Below are positions 26,941 to 36,557 of a stretch of DNA of 64,000 nt, one piece after another. The notes beneath the pieces are model-generated. The model searched no databases. It worked only from the letters and a program-made list of their open reading frames with translations, and was not told the origin of the DNA. Numbering within the stretch: the first letter of the stretch is position 1; the number at the start of each line of letters is the position of its first letter. This DNA comes from Pseudomonas hunanensis (GTDB lineage: Bacteria; Pseudomonadota; Gammaproteobacteria; Pseudomonadales; Pseudomonadaceae), in NCBI RefSeq assembly GCF_013393325.1, contig NZ_QJRC01000084.1, forward strand, positions 62,001-126,000, in the 5' to 3' direction. The position numbers were made by a program, and so were the translations under genes.

Positions 26941-28264
26941 CAAGGTGCTCCGTCGGCAGGTCGAGCATGGCGCCTGCTTCATTCAAGGTAAGGTCGGTGG
27001 CGCGCAGGGCACCGAAGCCCGGCTGGCGCGCATCACGCAGGTACAGGTCGTAACGGCCCGGCGAACGGGCCAGCAGCGTGGCCGGGGCAACATGGGCCAC
27101 GGCGCAGGAACGAGGGCAACCGGACAGGTGCACGCTGGCGGGCACGCCAGGGCCCAGCAGCGCGGCCAAGGCAACGGCGTCGGCCTTGGTCTCGCCAAGG
27201 GCCTTGGCGCAGCCGCTGGCACCGGTGCAGGCGCTGATGCGCGCCAGGGGTTCGTGGTCATGGCACAGCAAACCCAGCGCAGACAGTTCGGCTTGGGCTT
27301 GGTCGATGTGTTGTGCTTGCAGGTTGGTCAGCACCAGGCTTTGCCAGGGGCTCAGACGCAGGCTGCCATCGCCCAGTTCGCGGGCAATGCGCGCGGCACC
27401 ACGCAGCATGGCGGGGGTCAGGCGGCCTTGCGGCGGGGCCACGCCAAGGGCAACACCGTGCGTCTGGGGCAGCGTGCCCAACCACGAGGCGCGGTGCTCT
27501 TCACGGCGCCATCCGAGCACGGCGGCATCACGGCGGATATCCAGGCCCAGCCCGTCGACGAAATCAGTTGCCGAGTGCACTTCAAGCAACTGGCGCATGC
27601 GCGACTGCGTCGGGGTTGCCAGGTCGAGGAAGCGTTCCAGCACTGCGCGCACCAGCGCCAGGCCCTGCGCCAGCGGCACCGCGCCGAGCACTTTGCCGTC
27701 CGCCGGGCAGCCCGCCAAACCAAACGCCAGCCAGGTCTGCTGCAGCAGGCGTAGGGGCGATAGCCACAAGTCATGGGGGTGCTCAAGCATGGCCAGGCGT
27801 TCGCCAGCATCCAGTTGCACGGCGAACTTGGCCGACAACTGGTGAAAGCGCGGGGTGCCTTCCAGCAGGTCGAGGATCTGCCCGGCCAGCGGCCGCGCGT
27901 CCAGCAGCATGGCCGGGTCATGCCCGGCCAGCGGGCTGAGCATCAGGTTGCGCACATCGTCACCGGCCGCCTCGCGCGGGCCCAGGCCGGCTGCGAGCAG
28001 GGTCTCGACCAAAGCACGATGCTCGCTGCCAATGCCGCGGATCTGCAGGTTGCCACGGTTGGTGGCCTCGATCACACCACCGGCAAAACGCTCAGCTGCC
28101 GCCGCTACCGCTTCGGCCTGCTCGGCCAGCAGCAGGCCGCCAGGCAGCTTGATGCGGCAGATGCCGCCATCACGGGCACTGACGATGCGCCACAACCCCG
28201 GGCAGGCCGAGGGGCGAGACGAAACGTTGGGGGCATGGGCCTGCGTCAAAGGGGTATCCGGCAA
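26933..28264 (-). CDS. cobG: Precorrin-3B synthase
   Basis: Oxygen-dependent monooxygenase-type enzyme of 443 residues making precorrin-3B from precorrin-3A; marks the aerobic route. It has the sulfite/nitrite-reductase ferredoxin-like repeats (RIKLPGGLLLAEQAEAV, IEATNRGNLQIRGI) and the Fe4S4 cysteines in ACTGASGCAKA and LSGCPRSCAVAH. The first start available in frame before the domain is TTG at 28264; no good ribosome-binding site is visible there, so the start is uncertain. Divergent from cobL; the 145-base gap shows no B12-box or riboswitch that I recognise. Confidence 0.92.
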   Translation of the reverse strand: MPDTPLTQAHAPNVSSRPSACPGLWRIVSARDGGICRIKLPGGLLLAEQAEAVAAAAERFAGGVIEATNRGNLQIRGIGSEHRALVETLLAAGLGPREAAGDDVRNLMLSPLAGHDPAMLLDARPLAGQILDLLEGTPRFHQLSAKFAVQLDAGERLAMLEHPHDLWLSPLRLLQQTWLAFGLAGCPADGKVLGAVPLAQGLALVRAVLERFLDLATPTQSRMRQLLEVHSATDFVDGLGLDIRRDAAVLGWRREEHRASWLGTLPQTHGVALGVAPPQGRLTPAMLRGAARIARELGDGSLRLSPWQSLVLTNLQAQHIDQAQAELSALGLLCHDHEPLARISACTGASGCAKALGETKADAVALAALLGPGVPASVHLSGCPRSCAVAHVAPATLLARSPGRYDLYLRDARQPGFGALRATDLTLNEAGAMLDLPTEHLDD

Positions 28265-28409
28265 TCTGTGAAAATGCGCTTGAGTGTAGAAGGCGCGGTA
28301 TTATGCCTGCTTTGTCCGGCGGCATGAAAAGCCGGTGGTCGAGCACCGTTCGAGTTTTAGCTGAAATGTTGGGGCTGCCATGCAGCTCCAACATATTGAA
28401 GAGGTACAC

Positions 28410-29621
28410 ATGGCACCCTGGCTGACAGTAGTAGGCATCGGCGAAGACGGCTTCAGTGGCCTGGGCAAACAGGCCCGGCGTGCGCTGTTGGGCGCTGCGC
28501 GGATCTTCGGCAGCCCACGCCAGCTGGCCCTGCTACCGCGCTGCGTGCCCGGCGAGCGGCTGGGCTGGCCAAGCCCGTTTTCGCTGGCCCCGGTGCTGGC
28601 CCTGCGTGGCGAGCCCGTGTGCGTACTGGCCAGCGGCGACCCGATGTTCTACGGCGTCGGTGCCAGCCTTGCACGCCAGGTACCCGCCGATGAAATGCGC
28701 GTACTGTCGATGCCCACCTCTTGCGCACTGGCCGCCGCCCGCCTGGGCTGGCCGCTGCAGGATGTGCAGGTGGTGTCTCTGGTAGCCCGCCCCCTGGCGG
28801 CGCTCAATGCTCACCTGCACAGCGGCGTACGTTTGCTGGTGCTGAGCAACGACGGCGACAGCCCGGCGGCCATTGCCACGCTGCTGCGCGAGCGTGGCTA
28901 CGGGCCAAGCCGCCTGCGTGTGTTCGAACACCTGGGAGGCCCGCACGAACGTGTGTTGGCCGGCACCGCCCAAGACTGGCCACACGCCGATATCGCAGCG
29001 CTCAACCTGGTGGCCATCGAATGCCTGGCCACGCCCGAAGCGCCGCGTCTGCACCGGCTGGCCGGGCTGCCGGACAGCGCCTTCCGGCATGACGGCCAAC
29101 TGACCAAACGCGATGTTCGCGCCATCACCCTGGCGCGCCTGGCGCCGCAGCCCGGTGAACTGCTGTGGGACGTGGGCGCGGGCTGCGGCTCGATCGGCAT
29201 CGAATGGATGCGCGCCCACCCGGCCTGCCGCGCGCTGGCCATCGAGGCCGACGAAGGCCGCCAAGGCTTCATCGAACATAACCGCGATGCATTGGGTGTA
29301 CCCGGCCTGCAGCTGGTGCGCGGCAAGGCCCCAGCGGCACTGCAAGGCCTGGAACGCCCGGATGCGATCTTCATCGGCGGCGGCGTCACCCGCGAGGGTG
29401 TGCTCGACCTGTGCTGGGCCAGCCTGCGCCCCGGTGGCCGGCTGGTAGCCAACGCGGTAACCCTGCAAAGCGAACTGGCCCTGGCGTCTTTTCGCGAGCA
29501 GCACGGTGGTGAGCTGACCCGCATCCATGTCGCCCACGCCCAGCCCTTGGGTGCGTTCGACACCTGGCGCCAGGCGCTGCCGATCACCCTGCTGGATGTG
29601 GTGAAGCCCGCCGATGCGTGA
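28410..29621 (+). CDS. cobL: Precorrin-6Y C5,15-methyltransferase (CbiE-CbiT fusion)
   Basis: A 403-residue bifunctional enzyme: N-terminal CbiE tetrapyrrole methylase ([36 protein letters not shown]) and C-terminal CbiT methyltransferase/decarboxylase with SAM motif [17 protein letters not shown]. It methylates C5 and C15 and decarboxylates the C12 acetate. The ATG at 28410 has GAGG five bases upstream; an earlier in-frame ATG at 28380 is less well placed. The next gene cbiD overlaps its end by eight bases. Confidence 0.95.
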   Translation: MAPWLTVVGIGEDGFSGLGKQARRALLGAARIFGSPRQLALLPRCVPGERLGWPSPFSLAPVLALRGEPVCVLASGDPMFYGVGASLARQVPADEMRVLSMPTSCALAAARLGWPLQDVQVVSLVARPLAALNAHLHSGVRLLVLSNDGDSPAAIATLLRERGYGPSRLRVFEHLGGPHERVLAGTAQDWPHADIAALNLVAIECLATPEAPRLHRLAGLPDSAFRHDGQLTKRDVRAITLARLAPQPGELLWDVGAGCGSIGIEWMRAHPACRALAIEADEGRQGFIEHNRDALGVPGLQLVRGKAPAALQGLERPDAIFIGGGVTREGVLDLCWASLRPGGRLVANAVTLQSELALASFREQHGGELTRIHVAHAQPLGAFDTWRQALPITLLDVVKPADA

Positions 29622-30708
29622 AGAGACCCGCGAACAGCCCGCGCCCCTGCGCAGCGGCCTGACCACCGGCAGCTGCGCCACCGCCACCAGCCTGGCGGCC
29701 GCTCGCTTGCTGCTGAGCGGCGAAACCAGCGATGCCGTCAGCATTACCTTGCCCAAGGGCAAGGTGGTGCAGATGCGCCTGGAGTTCTGCCGATTAGCCG
29801 GCGAAAGCGCCGAAGCCGGCACACTCAAGGACGCTGGCGACGACCCGGACGTGACCCACGGCGCCCTGCTCTACAGCCAGGTGCGCTTGCTGGACGAGCC
29901 AAGCATCCGCTTTGTCGCCGGCAGCGGTGTCGGCACCGTGACCCGGCCGGGGCTGGTGCTTGCGGTGGGTGAGCCGGCCATCAACCCGGTGCCGCGCCGC
30001 ATGATCAGCGAGCACCTGCAACGCCTGGCCGACGAATGCGGCTACTTCGGCGGCTTCGAGGTCACGGTCAACGTGCAGGGCGGCGAACAGCTGGCACTCA
30101 AGACCATGAACCCGCGCCTGGGCATCCTCGGCGGGCTGTCGATCCTCGGCACCAGCGGCATCGTGCGGCCGTTCTCCTGTGCGGCCTATATCGCCTCGAT
30201 CCACCAAGGTATCGACGTGGCCCACACCAACGGCTACACGCATATCGCCGCCTGCACTGGCAACGCCAGCGAAGACACCATGCGCCGGGTCTACGGCCTG
30301 CCGGAAATCGCCCTGATCGAAATGGGCGACTTTGTCGGCGCGGTGCTCAAGCACCTGCGCAAAGTGCCGGTGCCGCGCCTGACCCTGTGTGGTGGTTTTG
30401 GCAAGATCAGCAAACTGGCCGCCGGGCACATGGACCTGCACAGCCGCCATTCCAGCATCGATCTGCCGCAACTGGCGGGCTGGGCTGCAGACATTGGTGC
30501 TGACGCAGCGCTGCAGGCCGCCATCATCGGTGCCAACACTAGCCAGCAAGCGCTCGCGCTGGCGCATGCGGCCGGCATTGCCCTCGGGGACGCGGTATGC
30601 GCCCACGCCCTGGCGTTCGCCCGCAGCGTGGTGCCGGCGCAGGTGCAAGTGGAAGTGTTCGCCATCGACCGCCAAGGCGGTATCGTTGGCCGGGCAGGTG
30701 TGCAATGA
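29614..30708 (+). CDS. cbiD: Cobalt-precorrin-5B C1-methyltransferase CbiD
   Basis: A 364-residue member of the CbiD family that methylates C1. Conserved elements are [20 protein letters not shown] near the N-terminus, [20 protein letters not shown] and the [12 protein letters not shown] stretch. CbiD belongs to the anaerobic route; here it presumably replaces CobF, which is absent from the cluster. It overlaps cobL upstream and cobK downstream (ATGA). Confidence 0.95.
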   Translation: MREETREQPAPLRSGLTTGSCATATSLAAARLLLSGETSDAVSITLPKGKVVQMRLEFCRLAGESAEAGTLKDAGDDPDVTHGALLYSQVRLLDEPSIRFVAGSGVGTVTRPGLVLAVGEPAINPVPRRMISEHLQRLADECGYFGGFEVTVNVQGGEQLALKTMNPRLGILGGLSILGTSGIVRPFSCAAYIASIHQGIDVAHTNGYTHIAACTGNASEDTMRRVYGLPEIALIEMGDFVGAVLKHLRKVPVPRLTLCGGFGKISKLAAGHMDLHSRHSSIDLPQLAGWAADIGADAALQAAIIGANTSQQALALAHAAGIALGDAVCAHALAFARSVVPAQVQVEVFAIDRQGGIVGRAGVQ

Positions 30709-31424
30709 CTGCGCGCATCCTGCTGCTGGGCGGTGTCACTGAAGCCCTGGCCATCGCTCGTCGCCTCGGCCCGCAGCATGTCTACAGCCTGGCCGGTATC
30801 GGCCGCGTACCGCAGGACCTGCAATGCCAGGTACGGGTCGGCGGCTTTGGCGGCGCCGAGGGGTTGGCCAACTACCTGCGCGAGGCGTGTATCACCCTAC
30901 TGGTCGATGCCACCCACCCCTACGCTGCACAGATCAGCCGCAATGCTGCCAGCGCTGCGCGTAGCGCCGGCGTCACGTGCTGGGCCTTGCGCCGCCCGGC
31001 CTGGCAAGCGCAAGCGGGGGACGACTGGCGTGAGGTCGAGGACTGGGCGGGGCTGAGCGAGGCACTCAAGCCGTTCCGCAGGCCTCTGTTCACGCTAGGC
31101 CGCGAGCCGTTGCAACACCTGGGCGAGATTCCGCCGGAGCAGTTCTGGACGTTGCGGGCGCTGGAAGCCTGCCCAGGCAATGAGCGCTGCGAAGTGATCG
31201 GTGCACGCGGGCCGTTCCATATCGAGGATGAACGGGCATTGTTCCAGCGTCGCAGCATCGATGTGCTGATCAGCAAGAACAGCGGCAGCGTGGCGACCGA
31301 ACCAAAGCTGGAGGTAGCACGGGAGCTGGGCGTACCGGTGTTGGTCCTGAAGCGGCCAGCTTTACCGGATGTGGACCGCGCTTTCGAATCACCCTCAGAC
31401 CTGGCTGCAGCGCTCGACCTGTAA
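30705..31424 (+). CDS. cobK: Precorrin-6A reductase
   Basis: NADPH-dependent reductase of 239 residues acting on precorrin-6A (or its cobalt form). Family stretches are [37 protein letters not shown] and [21 protein letters not shown]. The ATG at 30705 overlaps the cbiD stop by four bases; it ends the plus-strand half of the cob cluster. Confidence 0.95.
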   Translation: MTARILLLGGVTEALAIARRLGPQHVYSLAGIGRVPQDLQCQVRVGGFGGAEGLANYLREACITLLVDATHPYAAQISRNAASAARSAGVTCWALRRPAWQAQAGDDWREVEDWAGLSEALKPFRRPLFTLGREPLQHLGEIPPEQFWTLRALEACPGNERCEVIGARGPFHIEDERALFQRRSIDVLISKNSGSVATEPKLEVARELGVPVLVLKRPALPDVDRAFESPSDLAAALDL

Positions 31425-31547
31425 TCTCAAACTACGTACGGCGGCGGTCCTACAACCATTTCGGATCTTTCTGGCAACTTGTCAAATGGCGCTGCATCAC
31501 TGTCCTCCCTTAAACTCAACACCCCTCCCCCGCAAGGTTTCACCCAT

Positions 31548-31985
31548 ATGGAAATGCAATGGTGGATCTGGCTGGTCTTCGGCATCGCGCTGATCCTGCT
31601 CGAACTGGTCCTGCCGACGTTCTTCATCCTCTGGTTCGGCATCGGTGCCGTGTTGGTCTCGCTGATCTCGCTCGCTGCTCCCAGCCTGCAACTGGACATG
31701 CAGGTGCTGCTGTGGGTACTGCTGTCATCAGTCACCACGGCGCTCTGGTTCAAGCTGTTCCGACGCAAGCAGCCAGATGTGCGCTGGACCGCCGACAGCG
31801 TGATCGGCGAAGTGGGCCTGCTGACCGCTGGGGTGTCGGAGTTCCACAAAGGCCGCGTGCGTTTCCAGAAGCCGATTCTCGGCAACGAAGAATGGACATG
31901 CATCGCTGACAGCGAAATCCCGGCCGGCGAACGGGTGCGCCTGACCGCCATCGAGGGGAACACCGCCCGCGTCGTCCGGGCCTGA
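31548..31985 (+). CDS. NfeD-family membrane protein (short form)
   Basis: A 145-residue protein with two or three N-terminal hydrophobic helices (WWIWLVFGIALILLELVLP..., then a second pair) and a C-terminal OB-fold NfeD domain (SVIGEVGLLTAGVSE, GERVRLTAIEGNTARVV). Short NfeD proteins occur next to SPFH proteins and are thought to work with them in membrane organisation. The stop is 27 bases upstream of the SPFH gene, so the two form an operon. The ATG at 31548 or the one two codons later could be used. Confidence 0.9.
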   Translation: MEMQWWIWLVFGIALILLELVLPTFFILWFGIGAVLVSLISLAAPSLQLDMQVLLWVLLSSVTTALWFKLFRRKQPDVRWTADSVIGEVGLLTAGVSEFHKGRVRFQKPILGNEEWTCIADSEIPAGERVRLTAIEGNTARVVRA

Positions 31986-32012
31986 ATCCGCACAAAAAGG
32001 AATTAAAGCACC

Positions 32013-32867
32013 ATGACCAGCCTCATCGTCGTCGGCGCCATCGCCCTGTTCGTCCTGATCACCGTGTTCAAAGGGGTGCGCATCGTGCCCCAAGGCGAGG
32101 AATGGATCGTCGAGCGCCTGGGCCGCTATCACAGCACGCTCAAACCGGGCCTGAACATTCTCATCCCGTACATGGACGTGGTCGCCTACCGCCTGCCGAC
32201 CAAGGACATCATCCTCGATGTGCAACAGCAGGAAATCATCACCAGGGACAACGCCGTAATCGTCGCCAACGCCCTGTGCTTCGCCAAGGTGGTCGACCCG
32301 CAGAAAGCCTCGTATGGCGTGCAGAATTTCTCGTTCGCTGTCACCAGCCTGACGATGACCTCGCTGCGCGCCATCGTCGGCGCCATGGACCTGGACGAAG
32401 CGTTGTCCAGCCGCGAGCAGATCAAGGCCCGCCTGCGCGAGGCAATGTCCGAGCAGACCGAAGACTGGGGCGTTACCGTGCGTTCGGTGGAAATCCAGGA
32501 CATCAAGCCTTCGGAAAACATGCAACTGGCCATGGAACGCCAGGCCGCCGCCGAGCGTGAGCGCAAGGCCGATGTAACCCGCGCCGAAGGTGCCAAGCAG
32601 GCAGCGATCCTTGAAGCCGAAGCACGCCTGCAGGCAGCCAGGCTGGATGCAGAGGCGCAGATCAGCCTGGCCGAGGCCTCGGCGCGGGCGATTTCGCTGG
32701 TCAAGGAAGCGGTGGGCAACGAGACCGTGCCGGCCATGTACCTGCTGGGCGAGCGCTATATCGGGGCCATGGAGAACCTGGCGGGCAGCAACAATGCCAA
32801 GGTGGTGGTGTTGCCGGCGGACCTGCAAGAGACCGTGCGCGGGTTGATGGGCCGTAACAAGGCTTGA
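32013..32867 (+). CDS. SPFH/stomatin-family protein (paraslipin, QmcA-like)
   Basis: A 284-residue protein with an N-terminal membrane anchor (LIVVGAIALFVLITVF), the SPFH/band 7 domain (VPQGEEWIVERLGRYHSTLKP..., VEIQDIKPSENMQLAMERQ) and a coiled-coil tail rich in Ala, Glu and Arg (ERKADVTRAEGAKQAAILEA). Stomatin-like proteins oligomerise in the inner membrane and support membrane-protein quality control. Paired with NfeD upstream. Confidence 0.93.
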   Translation: MTSLIVVGAIALFVLITVFKGVRIVPQGEEWIVERLGRYHSTLKPGLNILIPYMDVVAYRLPTKDIILDVQQQEIITRDNAVIVANALCFAKVVDPQKASYGVQNFSFAVTSLTMTSLRAIVGAMDLDEALSSREQIKARLREAMSEQTEDWGVTVRSVEIQDIKPSENMQLAMERQAAAERERKADVTRAEGAKQAAILEAEARLQAARLDAEAQISLAEASARAISLVKEAVGNETVPAMYLLGERYIGAMENLAGSNNAKVVVLPADLQETVRGLMGRNKA

Positions 32868-32875
32868 GATTGTCG

Positions 32876-32894
32876 GGGGCTGCTGCGCAGCCCC
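32876..32894 (+). terminator. Hairpin after the SPFH gene
   Basis: Perfect stem GGGGCTGC-TGC-GCAGCCCC nine bases past the SPFH stop. The same 19-base pattern recurs after other genes in the window; there is no T run, so intrinsic termination may be weak. Confidence 0.6.
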
Positions 32895-32989
32895 GTTACC
32901 CGACCACCTGCGTCACTTCACCGCACCCCGTCATTTTTACCTATACTCCGCCTTACAATACCCACCACGATTCCTGACCGGATCTCTCC

Positions 32990-33379
32990 ATGCCCCCACG
33001 TCGGCACATTGCCTGGATAGCCTGCCTTGCAGTGCTGTTCAACCTGCTGGCCATGCCGCTGTCCTCTGCTGCGCCCAAGGGCCCGGCCGAGCAGCTGCTG
33101 TGGGGGGCTTTCTGTTCCAGCATGGCCAACAAGGCCAACGTCGATGTCCAGGCCCTGGCCAAGATCGACCTCGGCCCGCAAAGCGACGACAGCGCCAGCA
33201 TGATGAATTGCTGGTGCTGCTCTGGCGCCGCGCCGCTGCTGGCCCTGCCCGGCTACCCGCCACAGTTGCACAACCCGCCGACACTGCTCGCCGGCCTGTT
33301 GCCGCCGCCTGCCAAGTACCAACCCACGCCGCGCCAACTCTGGCCTGCGCTAAACCCCCGTGCCTCTCCGCTGGCCTGA
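32990..33379 (+). CDS. DUF2946 family protein (first copy)
   Basis: A 129-residue exported or membrane protein: signal-like N-terminus (IACLAVLFNLLAMPLSSAAP), then the DUF2946 features including the cysteine motif CWCCSGAAP. DUF2946 proteins are found in copper-related operons and may bind or hand over metal; biochemical proof is lacking. First gene of the copper operon; a weak sigma-70-like -10 (TATACT, 32942-32947) lies upstream. Confidence 0.85.
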   Translation: MPPRRHIAWIACLAVLFNLLAMPLSSAAPKGPAEQLLWGAFCSSMANKANVDVQALAKIDLGPQSDDSASMMNCWCCSGAAPLLALPGYPPQLHNPPTLLAGLLPPPAKYQPTPRQLWPALNPRASPLA

Positions 33380-33426
33380 GTTCATCACGCTGTCTGCCTG
33401 AACCTGAACAGAAACGGAGATTCACC

Positions 33427-33912
33427 ATGCTCAAGCACGCCCTCGTCATGGCCGCCCTGCTGCTGCCTGGCGCCTTTGCCAATGCCCACGAATACAGCGT
33501 GGGTGACCTGCACATTGCCCACCCCTGGTCGCTGCAGCTGCCACCCAACGCGCCCAACGTCGCCGCGTATTTCGTGGTGCACAACAATGGCCAGGCCGAC
33601 GACCGCCTGCTCAGTGTCGACAGCCCCATCAGCGATGACGCGCAACTGCACGAACATGCCATGAGCGCCAGCGGCGCCATGAAGATGCAACAGGTGCCCA
33701 GCGTGGTGGTGCCTGCCGGCAAGGACCTGACCTTCGCCCCCAGCGCCTACCATGTGATGCTGATGCAGCCCAAGGACCGCGGCCTGCTCACGGATGGCAA
33801 ACGCTTCCCGTTGACCCTGCATTTCGAAAAGGCCGGCGACATCACCGTCGAAGTGGCTGTGCAGAAGCAGGCGCCAGCGGACCAGCCGCAAGCCCACGAA
33901 CACGCGCACTGA
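33427..33912 (+). CDS. Periplasmic copper chaperone PCu(A)C
   Basis: A 161-residue protein with signal peptide (cleavage near ANA-HEYS) and the PCuAC/DUF461 copper site: H75/H77 with M79, M85 and M87, then H109-V-M111 exactly 21 residues after M87. The first part has one residue more than the usual H-x10-M spacing. The His-rich tail (HEHAH) can hold extra metal. It carries Cu(I) in the periplasm, typically to cytochrome oxidase assembly or other acceptors. Second gene of the copper operon. Confidence 0.92.
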   Translation: MLKHALVMAALLLPGAFANAHEYSVGDLHIAHPWSLQLPPNAPNVAAYFVVHNNGQADDRLLSVDSPISDDAQLHEHAMSASGAMKMQQVPSVVVPAGKDLTFAPSAYHVMLMQPKDRGLLTDGKRFPLTLHFEKAGDITVEVAVQKQAPADQPQAHEHAH

Positions 33913-33934
33913 CACCTGCTGACAGGCACTCGCC

Positions 33935-34366
33935 ATGAGCCTGCCGCGCAACAGCATCAGCCGTACCACCCGCCCTGACCGCAGGCGCGCCGGTGGCGGA
34001 TGGCTGAGCCTGTTCGCCATGTGGATGATCTTCATCGGCCCGCTGATTTCCCAGTCGATGCCGATGGACCACCACGCCGGCATGAGCATGCCAATGGACA
34101 TGCCGATGGCGGCTGCCCATCAGCATGGCGGCGACAGCCATCACGGCCATGGCGGCGATGGCCAACTGCACGTGATGTGGGAAAAGTGCGGTTACTGCAG
34201 CCTGTTGTTCAATTGCCCGGCCCTGCCCCAGGCCCTCAGCCCGCTCAGTGCCGGCAGCGTAATCCCCACCAGCCATCTGCTTGCGCCAACGCACCAGGGC
34301 CATGCCCGGCAGGCTGTATTCCCCGGTGCGCGCAGCCGCGCCCCGCCTTCCTCGATCAGCGTCTGA
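33935..34366 (+). CDS. DUF2946 family protein (second copy, His/Met-rich)
   Basis: A 143-residue protein with a hydrophobic signal anchor (LSLFAMWMIFIGPLISQ) and a His/Met-rich loop (MPMDHHAGMSMPMDMPM, then HQHGGDSHHGHGG) followed by the conserved EKCGYCSLLFNCP cysteine segment. The loop is a plausible Cu(I)/Cu(II) binding region. It is 22 bases downstream of the PCuAC gene and 66 bases upstream of the TonB receptor. Confidence 0.88.
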   Translation: MSLPRNSISRTTRPDRRRAGGGWLSLFAMWMIFIGPLISQSMPMDHHAGMSMPMDMPMAAAHQHGGDSHHGHGGDGQLHVMWEKCGYCSLLFNCPALPQALSPLSAGSVIPTSHLLAPTHQGHARQAVFPGARSRAPPSSISV

Positions 34367-34432
34367 ACCCACATTTTGCGCACGGAGCCAGGAGGCTTCG
34401 CGCTAACTCATGACTGATCGACTGGAATCATT

Positions 34433-36499
34433 ATGTCCGGCTGCACCCCTGTTTTTGCCTTGTCCCTGCGTGGGACTCTCGCCGCCGTGTGCGGCTCGCT
34501 GCTCGCGCCCGTGGCCCTGGCCGCCGACCCTGGCCATGAAGGTCATGCGCACGACGCACCCGAGCTGAGCCCGACGGTCATCACTGCCGTGGCGCCCAGT
34601 TCGCCACTGACCGTGGTCACCAACCCGAAAGACCCGCGCCAACCGGTGCCGGCCAGCGACGGCGCCGACTACCTGAAGACCATCCCAGGCTTCTCGGCGA
34701 TCCGTGCCGGCGGCACCAACGGCGACCCGGTGTTGCGGGGCATGTTCGGCTCACGCCTGAACATCCTCACCAACGGCGGCCTGATGCTGGGCGCTTGCCC
34801 TAACCGCATGGACGCGCCCACCTCTTACATTTCGCCGGAAACCTACGACCGCCTGACTGTGATCAAAGGCCCGCAAAGCGTGATCTGGGGCCCCGGTGGT
34901 TCGGCAGGCACCATCCTCTTCGAGCGCGAGCCCGAGAAGTTCGGCGCCCTCGGCAGCCGCGTGAACGCCAGCCTGCTGGCCGGCTCCAACGGCCGCTTCG
35001 ACAAAGTGCTGGATGCCGCCGCCGGCAACAGCCAGGCCTACGCCCGCTTCGTCGGCAACCAGTCACGCTCGGATGACTACCACGACGGCAACGACGACAC
35101 CGTGCCATCGCGCTGGGAAAAGTGGAACGGCGATGTCGCCCTCGGCTGGACGCCAGACCAGGACACCCTGCTGGAGCTGACCGCCGGCAAGGGCGATGGC
35201 GAGGCCCGCTACGCCGGGCGTGGCATGGACGGCTCGCAGTTCAAGCGCGAAAGCCTGGGCCTGCGCTTTGAAAAGTCCAACCTCGGCGAGGTGCTCGACA
35301 AGGTCGAGGCACAGGTCTACTACAACTACGCCGACCATGTGATGGACAACTACAGCCTGCGCACACCGTCGGGCAGCGGCATGATGGGCATGCCGATGGT
35401 CAGCAACGTCGACCGCCGCACCCTGGGCGCACGCATCAAAGCCACCTGGCGCTGGGCCGATGTGCAGCTGATCAGCGGCATCGACGCGCAAACCAACGAA
35501 CATCGCCAGCGTGGCGGCATGGGTGTGGACGCACACAAGGGCCAGGCCTGGACCAAGGACGCTGACTTCCACAACTACGGCGCTTTCAGCGAACTGACCT
35601 GGTATGTCAGCGGTGAAGACCGGCTGATTACCGGCGCCCGCCTGGACCGCGCCTCAGCCCGTGACTTCCGTAAAGGCAGCGCCACCGAAGGCGATACCCG
35701 CGCCGACACTCTGCCCAGCGGTTTTATCCGCTACGAGCACGACCTGGCAGCCCTCCCGGCCACCACTTACATTGGCCTCGGCCATGCCCAGCGCTTCCCT
35801 GACTACTGGGAGCTGTTCTCGCCCAAGCTGGCACCGCCTGGGGCGGCCAACGCCTTCGACGGCATCAAGCCAGAGAAGACCACCCAACTCGACTTCGGCA
35901 TCCAGTACCGCACCGAACGCCTGGAGGCCTGGGCGTCGGGCTATGTCGGGCAGATCCGCGACTACATCCTGTTCGACTACCGCACCGGCATGATGGGCAT
36001 GAGCACTTCCCGGGCACAGAACATCGACGCCCGCATCATGGGCGGCGAACTGGGCGCGGCCTACCTGCTGACCGAAAACTGGAAGGCCGACGCCACGCTG
36101 GCCTACGCTTGGGGCAAGAACAGCAGTGATGGCAAAGCGCTACCTCAAATGCCACCACTGGAAAGCCGTCTGGGCCTGACCTACAGCCGCGATGTGTGGA
36201 GCGTCGGCGCACTGTGGCGGCTGGTGGCTGCGCAAAACCGCATTGCCGAGAACCAAGGCAACGTGGTCGGCAAGGACTACGACAAGAGCGCCGGCTTCGG
36301 CGTGTTCTCGCTCAACGGCGCCTACAAGGTGAACAACAACCTCAAGCTCAGCGCAGGGGTCGACAACCTGTTCGACAAAACCTACGCCGAGCACTTGAAC
36401 CTGGCCGGGAACGCCGGGTTCGGCTACCCGGCTACCGATCCTCAGCCGGTCAACGAGCCAGGCAGGACCTTCTGGACCAAGGTCGATTTCAGCTTCTGA
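34433..36499 (+). CDS. oprC: TonB-dependent copper receptor (OprC/NosA type)
   Basis: A 688-residue outer membrane beta-barrel with signal peptide (cleavage after VALAA), plug domain (DYLKTIPGFSAIRAGGTNGDPVLRG..., CPNRMDAPTSYISPE, IKGPQSVIWGPGGSAG) and C-terminal barrel ending in an aromatic residue (KVDFSF). Met pairs (GMMGMPM, GMMGMS) fit copper binding. Family members import copper and supply nitrous-oxide reductase maturation or copper nutrition. It sits in an operon with PCuAC and DUF2946 proteins, which supports copper over other metals. Confidence 0.93.
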   Translation: MSGCTPVFALSLRGTLAAVCGSLLAPVALAADPGHEGHAHDAPELSPTVITAVAPSSPLTVVTNPKDPRQPVPASDGADYLKTIPGFSAIRAGGTNGDPVLRGMFGSRLNILTNGGLMLGACPNRMDAPTSYISPETYDRLTVIKGPQSVIWGPGGSAGTILFEREPEKFGALGSRVNASLLAGSNGRFDKVLDAAAGNSQAYARFVGNQSRSDDYHDGNDDTVPSRWEKWNGDVALGWTPDQDTLLELTAGKGDGEARYAGRGMDGSQFKRESLGLRFEKSNLGEVLDKVEAQVYYNYADHVMDNYSLRTPSGSGMMGMPMVSNVDRRTLGARIKATWRWADVQLISGIDAQTNEHRQRGGMGVDAHKGQAWTKDADFHNYGAFSELTWYVSGEDRLITGARLDRASARDFRKGSATEGDTRADTLPSGFIRYEHDLAALPATTYIGLGHAQRFPDYWELFSPKLAPPGAANAFDGIKPEKTTQLDFGIQYRTERLEAWASGYVGQIRDYILFDYRTGMMGMSTSRAQNIDARIMGGELGAAYLLTENWKADATLAYAWGKNSSDGKALPQMPPLESRLGLTYSRDVWSVGALWRLVAAQNRIAENQGNVVGKDYDKSAGFGVFSLNGAYKVNNNLKLSAGVDNLFDKTYAEHLNLAGNAGFGYPATDPQPVNEPGRTFWTKVDFSF

Positions 36500-36557
36500 C
36501 AACAACAACGGGCGTAGCTTCGGTTGCGCCCATCAGCTGGTCAAACAGGAGGTTCCC

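Noticed and set aside
28265..28409. Cobalamin riboswitch between cobG and cobL
   Set aside because: No B12-box consensus could be found on either strand by eye.
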